A stretch of DNA of 64,000 nt from Ambrosia x helenae (taxonomy: Eukaryota > Streptophyta > Magnoliopsida > Asterales > Asteraceae). Positions 12,388 to 25,074 of the stretch are shown in pieces. The translations under genes and the position numbers were made by a program. How positions within the stretch are numbered: position 1 is the stretch's first letter; each line of letters begins with the position of its first letter. Where the stretch lies: NCBI GenBank assembly GCA_030844895.1, contig CM061230.1, positions 1 through 64,000 of the forward strand. The letters run 5' to 3'. The notes beneath the pieces were generated by a model, which was given only the letters and a program-made list of their open reading frames with translations, searched no databases and was not told where the DNA came from.

Positions 12388-12745
12388 TCGACTCGACTTT
12401 ACTTAACGTATAATTATTTCCCATTAAATAATTATACTTAAGATCGTGTCGTTCGATATAATATCTTTACCACTCGACACGACTCACTTTACCGTATATT
12501 TATTTTCCCATTCAAATAAATATACTAAGGTCTTGTCGTTCGGTAATATACTTTTAACGCTCGACACGACTCACTTTACCGCATATTTATTTTCCCATTC
12601 AAATAAATATACTAAGGTTTTGTCGTTCGATGATATATATATATATATTCATTGTTTTCTTCGGTCGACTCGACTCACCATACCGTATATTTACTTTCCT
12701 ATTAAATAAAGATACTAAGATTTCGTCGAGTCGACTATATATATA
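12388..12745. repeat. palindromic hairpin array B (4 units)
   Basis: Four further units of the same family, with inner stems GTATAATTATTT/AAATAATTATAC and GTATATTTATTT/AAATAAATATAC. The last unit has a perfect 11 bp outer stem GTCGACTCGAC/GTCGAGTCGAC. (AT)n runs separate the last units. The copy in the other LTR is at about 22414-22765. Confidence 0.8.
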
Positions 12746-14803
12746 TATATTCTCCTTGTTAAGTCCATACACTTGTTTAACGTTTAATCGTTAGATTATT
12801 CACGTTACTTTTCTCCCACGAATATTTTCCAACACTTAGGAAAGTGTTATGTAATTTTTCACCCAAGTTATATATTTTACTCCTTAAAATATATATTTAC
12901 TTATCGTGCCGTAACAATATTTTTCCCATTTGTCCGCTTTTACGGCATTGTTCGTTAACACGTCCAAGTCCGATATCTTAACTTATATATGTATATATAG
13001 TTAATTTTTCCCAAGTCTTCCAATATGTGTTTTCTAGAAATATTACTCAACTTTCTAACTTCCTACACATATTACTTGGAAGTTTTACAAATACCTTTAT
13101 GCTATTAACACAAGACTTGGCAACTTATGTATAAAAATGCTCCAACACTTTTATATTCCCATTTATATAAAAGTGTTCATTTTTATATAAGTTCCCACCA
13201 AGCTTTTTTTTTTATCTAACATTTTTATAAAAACCATTGTTTTTATATAAATCCATATGTTAGAAAAAAGTCCATATTTTTATAAAACTCTATTTTATAA
13301 AAATACACTTTTATACAAAATACATGTGTATGTTTACTAGTATTTTCCAAATCTACCTTGGAAAATTACTATGTACACATTTGACATCAAACTTTCCATA
13401 GTTATATTTTTAGACCTAAGTTCCCAAAAATATCATCTTTAGTCCCTCAACTTTTAAAGTTACAAAAATAGTCCTTTAACTTATAAAAGTTGCATTTTTT
13501 TTCATACTAACTTTCCAAGATTAGCATTTTTCTACTACTAGTTTTCTAACAAAAATATCACTTTAACAAGTCTTATTTCCTTATGTTAAGATGATTAAAA
13601 TCACTTTTAAGTTCATCCAAGTTCCATTAACAAGTATTACTCAAATCACCATTTTTCTTCAAGTATTCATGAACTTAATAAAACTACAAAAATCAATACA
13701 CATCCATCACCAATTTTCGGCCCATACACACACTAGCTAAACACAATTTGAGTCTTTAAAATCATATGTTTTATCAAGAAAAGCTTATTCAAGTTCTTCC
13801 CTTGTACAACTTGCTTCAAGCTAATAAACATAAACTTTTTAAAGACAAAACAAGATCAAGAATACTTACAACTAGCACAAGGCTAGGGAAGCTAAAATGC
13901 TTGATTTTGATGGAGTTTAGTGTGTTCTTCCTATGTGGTTAAGCTCCAAGCTTGAAACACACAAAAGGGGTTGAAATTATGGATGAAAGTAAGATGATTC
14001 TTGTGTTTGAGGTTTGAAAATGTGGTGTGTGGGTGCTTATACAAACTTACGGCCAAAGTGTGAGTGTGATGGAGTTTTTGAGTTTCAAATCTTGATCATA
14101 ATCTTGTAGATTTATAAAATCTTTCAATGGTACAATAGTTATATAATATTCAAAACTCCATACTCCTAATCCCATAAATCGTGGGATTGTACAAAAATAA
14201 GATTTAGATGGATTGTAAGTGTGGTGGCCGATTTGGATATTAGATTTGGGGGTCCCACATTTTTATCACATGCTAAATTTATACATTAGTTTAGGCGGAG
14301 TTCGGGTTTGATCAGTTTTAATTACGCGTTATCCGGACATAAAAATTGGCTCTAATAACCCTTAAACTTAGCCCAGTTTAAGTATTGGTTGGTTGGTTAG
14401 GCTTTCGTTGGGTGAAATTATAAGTTATACATATACCGAGTGCGGTACGCGCACTTTATTCGTTACCGGGAGATTTGTATTTAAAGTTTTCATTCAAGGC
14501 TTTGGAGTTCCAAAACACATTATATTCATGAAAATACCCTTTTATTTTATATCCTGGGTGTCTGGGATCCTTTTCGTTTATTAAATTTTTACCGGGTAAT
14601 CACCAACGTCCGTTCCGGACAAGTTTATTCGCACGCGATTTCGCCGTGCTTCAACATTAAACATGTGCATTCCTATGCATCTTATGGGGAATTTGCTATT
14701 CTCTAAGGCTAAATTAATCCAATTAATTTAAATATGCACTTAAACCGTTAATCACATATACTAATTACGTACGGAATCACATCGATTTTTGCCGGATGTT
14801 ACA

Positions 14804-14813
14804 TTCTCCCCCC
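14804..14813 (-). other. polypurine tract
   Basis: The minus strand reads GGGGGGAGAA immediately before the LTR start TGTAACA. It recurs at 24827-24836 in the duplicated stub. In known chromoviruses this tract primes plus-strand synthesis. Confidence 0.65.
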
Positions 14814-15954
14814 GTTAAGAGAATTCCGTCCCGGAATTCAGTTCAAGTTGTCCATTACAATAATATCCTTGAACAGGGCGGGTTGTTTGCGCTTCACGAG
14901 ATCTCCTCTTCCCTAAGTGAACCCAGGTTCATGCTAGGTTCCCGCTTAGTGCTCTAACGATTACAGTATCACAGTCCAACTATGGCTAAGCTCTTGGGCA
15001 TCCCACTTTGATACATTTATCGGTTTCCCGAAATAGTAGAGCTTAACGTCAACCGAACTTCCGTCGGTCGAGGAAATTGACAATGCTTCCTCATGCCAGA
15101 CTTGCGGGATTCATCAAGAGCCCCATTTAAGCTCTTGCGATGATTCGAGCTTAATCGCCACTAGACCAATTTTGATCGATACCTCCGTGCCACTGGAGTA
15201 TCAAGAATTTGGCCTACTATAATTTCTATGCTTACCAACACTCTCCCAGAGTATGACTCTCAGTGTAAACCTATTATCAGTTCGAAGTTCTTAAGGCCTA
15301 CGCCTTGTCTGTATGACTTCTTAATAAGTTCGCATCTGATCCGAACGGTTTCTAATCTGCAAGATTTATTGGCCATCTCTTGAAAAACTCAAACCAGATT
15401 ATGTGCCTATCTCCGCTTGTCATTCGACGTACTAGAGATGTACACGTATGCCCTCCAAAGGGCTTTGAGCAGTACTCCCCGAACTCTGGGATGATAATTC
15501 TTATCACATAGGGAATTCTGGCGATGAAGCACACGAACTCGATGTGCCACGGACATCAATCGTGACAACACGGAACAATCCCGTCAAGTACATTCAATTT
15601 TTCCGTAAATGACAAGCCATACCCATCTCGAATCGAGTATCCCAGGCTAGGGTACATAGTTTGTCAAACTTGAGATAGAGTGACTACTACAATCCGATAT
15701 AAAGAAGTCGGCAATCCAGTGTCTAGCCACGACTCTCCAAGAGTACAGGTAACTATCCACATGCCCCATCTTGGAGCTACGGATGAGTATAAAAAATAAG
15801 AGGGTTCGCAACAGCAATCAATCATCACTTGGGTCACATCCGACCACGGGACACCTCGGGTGTCATGGTGATGTCAAACAGGTGATCTTACTGTACCACA
15901 TAATGGTCATAAAAGTCCCCTTGGAAACCTCGTCGGGTATTCCATTTTATTTAT

Positions 15955-16030
15955 CCTTCGGCTCGACTCACTTTACCGTATATTTATCTCCCCATTAAGA
16001 TAAATACACTAGGTTCTTGTCGACCGAACA
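15955..16030. repeat. single palindromic unit in the internal region
   Basis: The same core (CTCGACTCACTTTACCG, CCCCATT loop, CACTAGGTTCTTGTCGACCGAA). Its stem changed on both sides: TTATCT pairs with AGATAA where other units pair TTATTT with AAATAA, and TTCGG pairs with CCGAA. Confidence 0.7.
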
Positions 16031-19000
16031 ACCACATTAAAAATGGGACTTCATTTCCGTAGGATCCTCTAGGTGCTGATTTGCTACCTCCCACCCGAGC
16101 AATTGTGGTTAATGGTACTAGAGCGTCTAGTAGGGACTGATAGAGGTCAAAGTTTCTTTGTCGCCTTCTCCCCTCAGCTCCCTGACAGTAAGCAATGTAT
16201 ATATAACACCCAGTCCGTACGATTCCACAATCCCCGCGAATTAAAAGCCGACTTAAACACATAGGACTAGAGGCTCACATCACTCTGTCACATTGGTCGA
16301 CACGAAAATGATGCATATAAATTATCACGATGTGGTTGCCGCAATAAACAAGGGATAGGATCTCGACCGTATCTCGACATGCTGGTCTCCACCGACATGG
16401 TATACAGAACACCGGTAGCTACCCAAAACTAGGGTATCTAGTACCTGTTCCGTTATATGTGCCTCATGGGCACCGGTGTCCTATCGATATTAGCAACCTA
16501 GTAAGTCAATTCTGGATAATCCAGGCCACACGCCCTTAAATTGACTTTTAGATCCTTGGCAGAGATCTGAGTGAAAGGAGTCTTGAAACCGGAACCCTTA
16601 CTCGTCGAAGGTTCCATCCCTTCGGAATCTTTCGAGGTAAATCTTGAAATCGAGTCGTAGATGCATAAATTTGGCATAGATTTCACGTTTGGCCGGACGG
16701 CTTCACGCGCCCAAGTCGTTACTTAGAAACAAACGACGACTGAGATCGCATCACAAGCGATAGTCCTGAGCCTTCCCATAAGGCATCCCATTCGGTGACC
16801 CAGCTAGTCACATATATGGGCGCGATACGTAAGCCTTCAAGCTCATCCTGATTAGTCAGGTACCATACGCCCTGACTGGTAGCTCACATTACTATGGTGT
16901 CTCCAACGGTGTCTGTCAAAGACCAGGGATTTTGCTCTAGTGCGAGCAATGCTTCCTAAGGATAACTGGAAACACCACTATCAACCCAAGCTCGAAAGGG
17001 TCTTACTATCCCAAGAACCTACGCAACGACACCAAGACAAGACAAATCCACCATCAGGGGAATAACAATATTAATCGAATGGCTGAGCTGATCGACCCTC
17101 TCATAATGATAGGGTAGCTCCCTTATAGAGTAGACAATGCTATACGCCCTTCTGGATTTAGGGTTTCACAAAACCTCCGAGATCATGTATCAGGGACTCC
17201 ACCAATGCACGCGCCATGGGTCGGTCCACCATGGTATTTCCATACTCTTCAGTGTGACACGCCGACACGTATTTCGTCAAACAAATCCACTGGGACGAGC
17301 AATAATGAATTGAGTCCTTCAACTCTTACTAGTCCCAGGGGTGTGGGTCACAATATCGCTCACAGTTACTCGATACCTTCAGGTTCGAGACGTATTCGAA
17401 ATCCCTTATCACGAAGACGATCCTCGTCTCGTCATGTGTGGATCCCGGGATTTCTTATCAACATTGGTTTGCATAGCCGATCGCTAGTCGACCATATTGC
17501 GCGTAAAAGGTTAAGGCTGGACATGGCGTCACTGATGCCTTAGATTCTGAAGATGTGACGATCTTGACTGAGTGAGAATGTCAAGGGTCGACTATACATG
17601 AGCTAACACTCAAACTAGAGTGTGTTGGTATGACTTCCAGAAAGTCCGTTGAGCACCCGAAATCTTACATAATCCATGTTGGCGCTACACAATCAAACAA
17701 CATAACAGTGACAGTAACGAGGGGCTTGGGTGATGTCTCCAGCCCGAGGGAACCAAGAGCGAAACAAACGACAAGTCATCACATCATCAAGGCAATCCAA
17801 CAGCTGCAGCAATACATCCATGGAGCAACACGATAGTATAAATAACACAACATGACAGCAACACATCCACGAAGTACATCAACTAGGGAACACTGCACAG
17901 GAACAACATGACGACCGTGAAGCATGACGACAAGGCAACACCGCAACAAGATCACTGCGACAATACGGAAACACGACAACAAGGCTACGCTACTGCAGGA
18001 GCAGCACAACAACAAGAATGCATAGTCGACAACGCAACTCATCGCAACCACATGGGTACGCAATCGGCAAATAATGCAACTGCAAGCATGCACAATCGCT
18101 AAGGGTAACATAGCAGCATGAATGCACACGACAATATGACACTCAATATGGAAAATCCCCCAGTCCACATCATCAGAAAGCTCCGTTATGGTGAGCACGC
18201 ATCCTGGTGCGTCTCAGCTCACTTGTGGGGGCGGGATTTATATCCATGCCTTCGACCTTAAACCTATCCTCCATAGACTCAATGGTAGGAACGATTGAGT
18301 CAACCAAGGTATCCGTAGTCGTAACAGGAATGGAAACGATGGGTTCCGCATAATTTAGCAGACTGTCAGACCAATTTTGTTCTTAGGGAGAATGATCGTA
18401 GGCTCAATATAAGTCATTCGAATAGTGGCAACTGCAGCATTGACAGACTCAACCCAAGCCTGAGAACTATCGTCAATATTAGTCTTGGTAGGAGCCCAAG
18501 GAAAGATAATGAGTAGTTCAATGAAAGCCTCGAAGAAAATGGAAGTAACAACAACGAACTCTACGGAGATACAGACATGGTCATAGTAGCTTGACAACGG
18601 TCATAGAGACGTCTTCGTTAACGACATTCACCTTTGCAGGAGCTTCAAATACATCAACAGCATCAGCTCGAGAAGCGCCATAGAAACAACATCAAGCCCA
18701 TCATGGACTATAGAGACTATGACAACCATAAGCTCAACAACAGACATGGAAACAACGGCATCAAGCTCGATAAGTGTTACAGAATCACTGGCAACAACAG
18801 ACTCCGCAAGAGCTACACACTTAGCAAAAACAACGGGATCTACTTGAGCCATAGGTCAATAACAGTCGCAGCGACATCGGGCTCGGCCGGAGCCTTAGAC
18901 TCATCAACTGAAATGCCTCTCCGCTACCTAAGCGAGGCCAATGAACTCTCTTCCTGATAGGTCACGTTGTGAGAGTATCAAAATACGAAAAGAGATTAGA

Positions 19001-21087
19001 CAGGTCACATTGTCCATAACCAATGGATCTCGTGACCTTAGTTTACAAACTACCGTGACGAGGGATCGCAACATCTCAGCATCTATGGGGATTGATGGAA
19101 AACACTTCGCGTCAATTTCTGCCCCAAATAGATAAAAAGTCTCGTCGTGATGATGAGGGTGACGAACGTTATTGCAACAAGAGCAATGGAATTGTCGTCC
19201 CATGGGTAGGTTTAATTTAACAGAGTAACGTGACCACATCCAGTAGTCCTTCATTTGAAGGGGGAACTTCAATGTCAGCAAAAATCATTTTGCAACATTT
19301 GACATTTATGGAACACACCCTTACAATTACGATTCCCAAAGTGTGGTTCCACTCCCCAGAATTTATGACGGATTCAGGCACAACACTCGTATCGAACCTA
19401 CTCTGGCGTTCATCGACTGAAGCGTGATTACCAATAATCCTTGAAAAACAAACAGGAGGTAGATAGAGGAGTCTTACGACAACCTTTGCACCTTGGGAAA
19501 GTAGTATGACATAAGCACCGATCTGCTAAGCCCATCACAAATCATCCTCCGGAATACGATCCAGCGCTATTGCAACGGGTGTTAATCCATACTTAAACAC
19601 TCAATACATCGAGCAATGGCTTCCCATGAGTTAATCGTATGCACTTCCGAGTGAGTCCATAGCCAAACGCCAACTGGGGCTTGTTGTTCCACTACACGCC
19701 GCCATCATAACACTGGCAATCGTTGCCGCGGTCGTGATTAGTGGCCGAATTTTTGACATCATCGAAATTTAGCAAAGCCCTCTGACTCGCGGGTGTGCAA
19801 TGTGGCACACTGATTTCACCATCAGTCCATGACTGCATGGGCACAACCAATACTGTCGATTCAGACGAGGGCTATCGAGCCTTCCAGGTAATAATGATCA
19901 AGCTTCCTAACTTAGCAACCTCAATTCTGTCCTCCAAAAGGAGAAGAAAAATACCCGACTCTGGAAGACTACTTGGGCATGTGTTGGATCGAGAATGACT
20001 TATTTATAATAACAACCCAGCAGCACACGGCCACGATTCTCATATCTGATCCTCACACGGTCCCGTTCCCAAAACGCACTGGTCTTGTAGGGACGCACCC
20101 TAGGTCTTCACCAGGTTCCAGGTATAACCTTCCACGCACCGTACTCGACATTTCTCACTTCGGTAGGCCGTGTATACTTGTAAGTCCGCTCCTTTGGAAG
20201 AACTTTGTGGTGGAGGCATTCAACTCCTACACAAGGAAGCTTTCATCTCCCGTTCCTATCTAGAGCGAGGGTTTGCGTCAGATTATTCGTATGAATAGAC
20301 GTTCGAACTCTTCCGTGCTCGCACCTTAAAGGTAATGTCAAAGAAAGCTCATTAGGCTAGCTAGGACCGAAGTCAAGGGCGTCGATGAGACCTCCCATTT
20401 AACCCATTAGTCAATCAAAACCAAGACTGAATCTAAAGAAGAAGAACAACAAGACAAGGAATGATCACCAACCCCGGCCCTAGCGCCCACCAAGGTTACC
20501 GTGCACCCCAAACTATTATTACGTGTGCACCCGTAATGATAATTTACGTTGCCAGGTAATCTTGTTGCCCGCTGGTTCCGAGCTTCCTGATCCAACAAAC
20601 AAAGATTTCATAACAAATGACTCTTAATAGATTCGCCTCCACATCATAAACCATGGGGCGACATCCATTTGCGCGATAGAGATTAGTCCTTCAGATCATC
20701 CCGTCTACAGGTAAGCGAGTGAGATCGTCGTAGACTACAACATCCTTCCCACTTGCTGGTACCGGTGATCGATGCCAGAGTGCGGACTAAGGTGAAACGT
20801 GACACGACATCCTTACTGGAAAAATATCCGTACTACGTATATGTATTAACTAATCTTAGAAAAAAAATCGGATTCCTATGCAACATAGACATTCTTATCC
20901 GTATTTTCTAATACTTCATATATTGACACACATGGCTAGTCGGTCGGAATTTCCCCTTGTACATCCCATGTACAAATTTCTTTCTTTTCTAAAAATATTT
21001 TGTTGAGTTTTAGTTTGGAAAACTTTGTTTTCGAGCCAAAACCGGTTATAGTCTAGATTTTACAAAATGCTAGTTCGCTATAACCTT

Positions 21088-21100
21088 GGCTCTGATACCA
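21088..21100 (-). other. primer binding site (tRNA-Met type)
   Basis: The minus strand reads TGGTATCAGAGCC, the standard plant LTR-retrotransposon primer site, 4 bases from the LTR edge. It fixes the orientation of the element. Confidence 0.8.
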
Positions 21101-21104
21101 CTTC

Positions 21105-24100
21105 TGTCACACCACGCCAATGGCGGAAACACGTGGCGCAACGCTCGAAAGTATATCAAAGTCAAGATTAACACAAACTATATTTAATTAGAAAAGAATC
21201 AATTTATTAAGATGTCGGAACAGAGAATCACATCCTCAATGTTACGTAAAACGACGAACATTAAGTTTCAATGTGGGGTATTTTCGTTTGTTCCAGCCCT
21301 TTGGTAACAATTGATGAAACCCCGACAAGTATCCGACATCCCGAATTCCACCGCACTAGCCCATATCTATTCAGCACTTAGTTACCTGAAAGATATGTTT
21401 AAAAAGACGTCAATATATAAAATATTGGTGAGTTCACAGGTTTTGTTTCGTAATAACAACATTTTCACAACCATCGACTCGACTCACTTTACCGTATAAT
21501 TAATTTCCCATTAATTAATTATACTAGGATCTTGCCGATCGATATTTCATTTTCAACCCTCGACTCGGCTCACTTTACCATATATTTATTTTCCCATTGA
21601 AATAAATATACTAGGATCTTGCCGATTCGACATTTCATTTTACAACCCTCGACTCGGCTCACTTTACCATATATTTATTTTCCCATTGAAATAAATATAC
21701 TAGGATCTTGCCGATTCGACATTTCATTACCGGCATGTAACGGAAATATAATATAAGTAGTGTCATATATGTGGAGTAGCTAGCTCCTACATGACGATGG
21801 CGACTCCCTCCCGGGCCCATAACCAAACCAAGACTATACAATAGATTGCCCCGCGAGTTGCTTCTTGGACAACAACTCAGTTCAGAATACATGCACCTCT
21901 TGTCTTTACCGGGTTGACGCTATCAACCAGAGGTGGGCCTTGTCAGGCACCGATAGTACTATCCAGATATCCCTTTGGTTTCATTTCCCTGAATTAATGG
22001 TTACAGTAAACAGCGAGGTCTCACCCCAAGTGGTTTCCAGTTACCCAGGTACCCATCGTGCTAAATATTATATTCCACATGTTACAGCAATTTAACAAAA
22101 CATATCTTTCCCCCAAAAACGTAAAAACAGTTTAAAATGGGGCCGTGAAAACTCACCTGAAGTATAGCGTGCAATCAAATAGCAGAGAATAGCAAGTCCG
22201 TGGTCAAGCACCTACGAACGTCCTAGACGTATAAGCCACTAAACCTATAGTGCATGTGCTTCGGCAAGTTGTACACCCAACTCCCAAACCACGAATTAAT
22301 CCAATTCCCCGTTTAATTAAACGTGTATCCTAGGTCGTTGGTGATGGATTACCCCTTTCTTACAAGTTACTTATATTCTCATTAATATTTCTTTAACTTG
22401 TATTATATTATCCTCGACTCGACTTTACTTAACGTATAATTATTTCCCATTAAATAATTATACTTAAGATCGTGTCGTTCGATATAATATCTTTACCACT
22501 CGACACGACTCACTTTACCGTATATTTATTTTCCCATTCAAATAAATATACTAAGGTCTTGTCGTTCGGTAATATACTTTTAACGCTCGACACGACTCAC
22601 TTTACCGCATATTTATTTTCCCATTCAAATAAATATACTAAGGTTTTGTCGTTCGATGATATATATATATATTCATTGTTTTCTTCGGTCGACTCGACTC
22701 ACCATACCGTATATTTACTTTCCTATTAAATAAAGATACTAAGATTTCGTCGAGTCGACTATATATATATATATTCTCCTTGTTAAGTCCATACACTTGT
22801 TTAACGTTTAATCGTTAGATTATTCACGTTACTTTTCTCCCACGAATATTTTCCAACACTTAGGAAAGTGTTATGTAATTTTTCACCCAAGTTATATATT
22901 TTACTCCTTAAAATATATATTTACTTATCGTGCCGTAACAATATTTTTCCCATTTGTCCGCTTTTACGGCATTGTTCGTTAACACGTCCAAGTCCGATTT
23001 CTTAACTTATATATGTATATATAGTTAATTTTTCCCAAGTCTTCCAATATGTGTTTTCTAGAAATATTACTCAACTTTCTAACTTCCTACACATATTACT
23101 TGGAAGTTTTACAAATACCTTTATGCTATTAACACAAGACTTGGCAACTTATGTATAAAAATGCTCCAACACTTTTATATTCCCATTTATATAAAAGTGT
23201 TCATTTTTATATAAGTTCCCACCAAGCTTTTTTTTTTATCTAACATTTTTATAAAAACCATTGTTTTTATATAAATCCATATGTTAGAAAAAAGTCCATA
23301 TTTTTATAAAACTCTATTTTATAAAAATACACTTTTATACAAAATACATGTGTATGTTTACTAGTATTTTCCAAATCTACCTTGGAAAATTACTATGTAC
23401 ACATTTGACATCAAACTTTCCATAGTTATATTTTTAGACCTAAGTTCCCAAAAATATCATCTTTAGTCCCTCAACTTTTAAAGTTACAAAAATAGTCCTT
23501 TAACTTATAAAAGTTGCATTTTTTTCATACTAACTTTCCAAGATTAGCATTTTTCTACTACTAGTTTTCTAACAAAAATATCACTTTAACAAGTCTTATT
23601 TCCTTATGTTAAGATGATTAAAATCACTTTTAAGTTCATCCAAGTTCCATTAACAAGTATTACTCAAATCACCATTTTTCTTCAAGTATTCATGAACTTA
23701 ATAAAACTACAAAAATCAATACACATCCATCACCAATTTTCGGCCCATACACACACTAGCTAAACACAATTTGAGTCTTTAAAATCATATGTTTTATCAA
23801 GAAAAGCTTATTCAAGTTCTTCCCTTGTACAACTTGCTTCAAGCTAATAAACATAAACTTTTTAAAGACAAAACAAGATCAAGAATACTTACAACTAGCA
23901 CAAGGCTAGGGAAGCTAAAATGCTTGATTTTGATGGAGTTTAGTGTGTTCTTCCTATGTGGTTAAGCTCCAAGCTTGAAACACACAAAAGGGGTTGAAAT
24001 TATGGATGAAAGTAAGATGATTCTTGTGTTTGAGGTTTGAAAATGTGGTGTGTGGGTGCTTATACAAACTTACGGCCAAAGTGTGAGTGTGATGGAGTTT

Positions 24101-24826
24101 TTGAGTTTCAAATCTTGATCATAATCTTGTAGATTTATAAAATCTTTCAATGGTACAATAGTTATATAATATTCAAAACTCCATACTCCTAATCCCATAA
24201 ATCGTGGGATTGTACAAAAATAAGATTTAGATGGATTGTAAGTGTGGTGGCCGATTTGGATATTAGATTTGGGGGTCCCACATTTTTATCACATGCTAAA
24301 TTTATACATTAGTTTAGGCGGAGTTCGGGTTTGATCAGTTTTAATTACGCGTTATCCGGACATAAAAATTGGCTCTAATAACCCTTAAACTTAGCCCAGT
24401 TTAAGTATTGGTTGGTTGGTTAGGCTTTCGTTGGGTGAAATTATAAGTTATACATATACCGAGTGCGGTACGCGCACTTTATTCGTTACCGGGAGATTTG
24501 TATTTAAAGTTTTCATTCAAGGCTTTGGAGTTCCAAAACACATTATATTCATGAAAATACCCTTTTATTTTATATCCTGGGTGTCTGGGATCCTTTTCGT
24601 TTATTAAATTTTTACCGGGTAATCACCAACGTCCGTTCCGGACAAGTTTATTCGCACGCGATTTCGCCGTGCTTCAACATTAAACATGTGCATTCCTATG
24701 CATCTTATGGGGAATTTGCTATTCTCTAAGGCTAAATTAATCCAATTAATTTAAATATGCACTTAAACCGTTAATCACATATACTAATTACGTACGGAAT
24801 CACATCGATTTTTGCCGGATGTTACA
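21105..24826 (-). repeat. gypsy LTR, upstream copy (5' LTR on the minus strand)
   Basis: Near-perfect match to 11079-14803. The primer binding site sits 4 bases inside its inner edge (21088-21100), which identifies it as the 5' LTR of the minus-strand element. On its outer side it is followed by 24827-25074, a repeat of internal sequence rather than host DNA. Confidence 0.75.
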
Positions 24827-25074
24827 TTCTCCCCCCGTTAAGAGAATTCCGTCCCGGAATTCAGTTCAAGTTGTCCATTACAATAATATCCTTGAACAGG
24901 GCGGGTTGTTTGCGCTTCACGAGATCTCCTCTTCCCTAAGTGAACCCAGGTTCATGCTAGGTTCCCGCTTAGTGCTCTAACGATTACAGTATCACAGTCC
25001 AACTATGGCTAAGCTCTTGGGCATCCCACTTTGATACATTTATCGGTTTCCCGAAATAGTAGAGCTTAACGTCA
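24827..25074 (-). repeat. duplicated internal stub outside the 5' LTR
   Basis: Matches 14804-15051 (both 248 bp), including the polypurine tract and the palindrome GAATTCCGTCCCGGAATTC. Internal sequence should not lie outside an LTR, so this is evidence of a tandem element that was later truncated. Confidence 0.7.

Larger units (their letters stand above)
11079..14803 (-). repeat. gypsy LTR, downstream copy (3' LTR on the minus strand)
   Basis: On the plus strand it runs from TGTCACACC to GGATGTTACA (TG...CA). It has only a few differences from the copy at 21105-24826: a dinucleotide AT-run length, one base in a T-run, and an A/T change near 12977. This implies recent insertion or duplication. 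It contains two arrays of palindromic units. No ORF in it resembles a known protein. Confidence 0.75.
14804..21104 (-). other. internal region of the giant-LTR element, apparently non-coding
   Basis: About 6.3 kb, the length of a normal gypsy gag-pol, but neither strand has an ORF over about 140 codons and I recognise no protease, reverse transcriptase, RNase H or integrase motif. The base composition is more even and GC-richer than the LTRs. This fits a large retrotransposon derivative (LARD) moved in trans, or a heavily decayed polyprotein. One palindromic unit of the LTR family occurs at about 15955-16030. A weak minus-strand stretch at 18928-19281 could be a protease relic, but I would not annotate it as such. 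Confidence 0.6.
11079..25074 (-). mobile_element. giant-LTR Ty3/gypsy-type composite without a readable polyprotein
   Basis: Two direct copies of about 3.97 kb (11079-15051 and 21105-25074) are almost identical. The element is on the minus strand: next to the LTR at 21105 lies the reverse complement of a plant tRNA-Met primer site (TGGTATCAGAGCC), and at 14804-14813 the minus strand reads GGGGGGAGAA just before TGTAACATCC, a polypurine tract plus LTR start as in chromoviruses. This places the true LTRs at 11079-14803 and 21105-24826 and shows that the last 248 bp of each long copy is internal sequence. The order is therefore LTR, internal, LTR, internal stub, cut at 25074. GGTAA on the left has no partner on the right, as expected if the outer end was lost. 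Confidence 0.75.

Noticed and set aside
11448..12745. Regularly spaced palindromic units as a CRISPR array
   Set aside because: The units are adjacent variants of one hairpin inside a plant LTR, with no unique spacers and no cas-like genes.
17779..18198. 139-codon minus-strand open frame
   Set aside because: Cys/Val/Leu-rich reverse of an ACAACA-rich low-complexity stretch; no motif and no start context.
18928..19281. Possible gypsy zinc knuckle/protease relic in the giant-LTR interior
   Set aside because: A few Cys and a GAE-like string do not reach the CX2CX4HX4C or DSGA patterns; no neighbouring pol motifs.
15052..25074. The 4 kb direct repeat as a simple LTR pair ending at GCTTAACGTCA
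   Set aside because: A polypurine tract followed by an LTR start lies 248 bp inside that end, and flanking 5 bp do not match, so the extra 248 bp is internal sequence.
11079..25074. The 4 kb duplication as a pure assembly artefact
   Set aside because: The copies differ at several sites, and primer site and polypurine tract sit exactly where a retroelement needs them.
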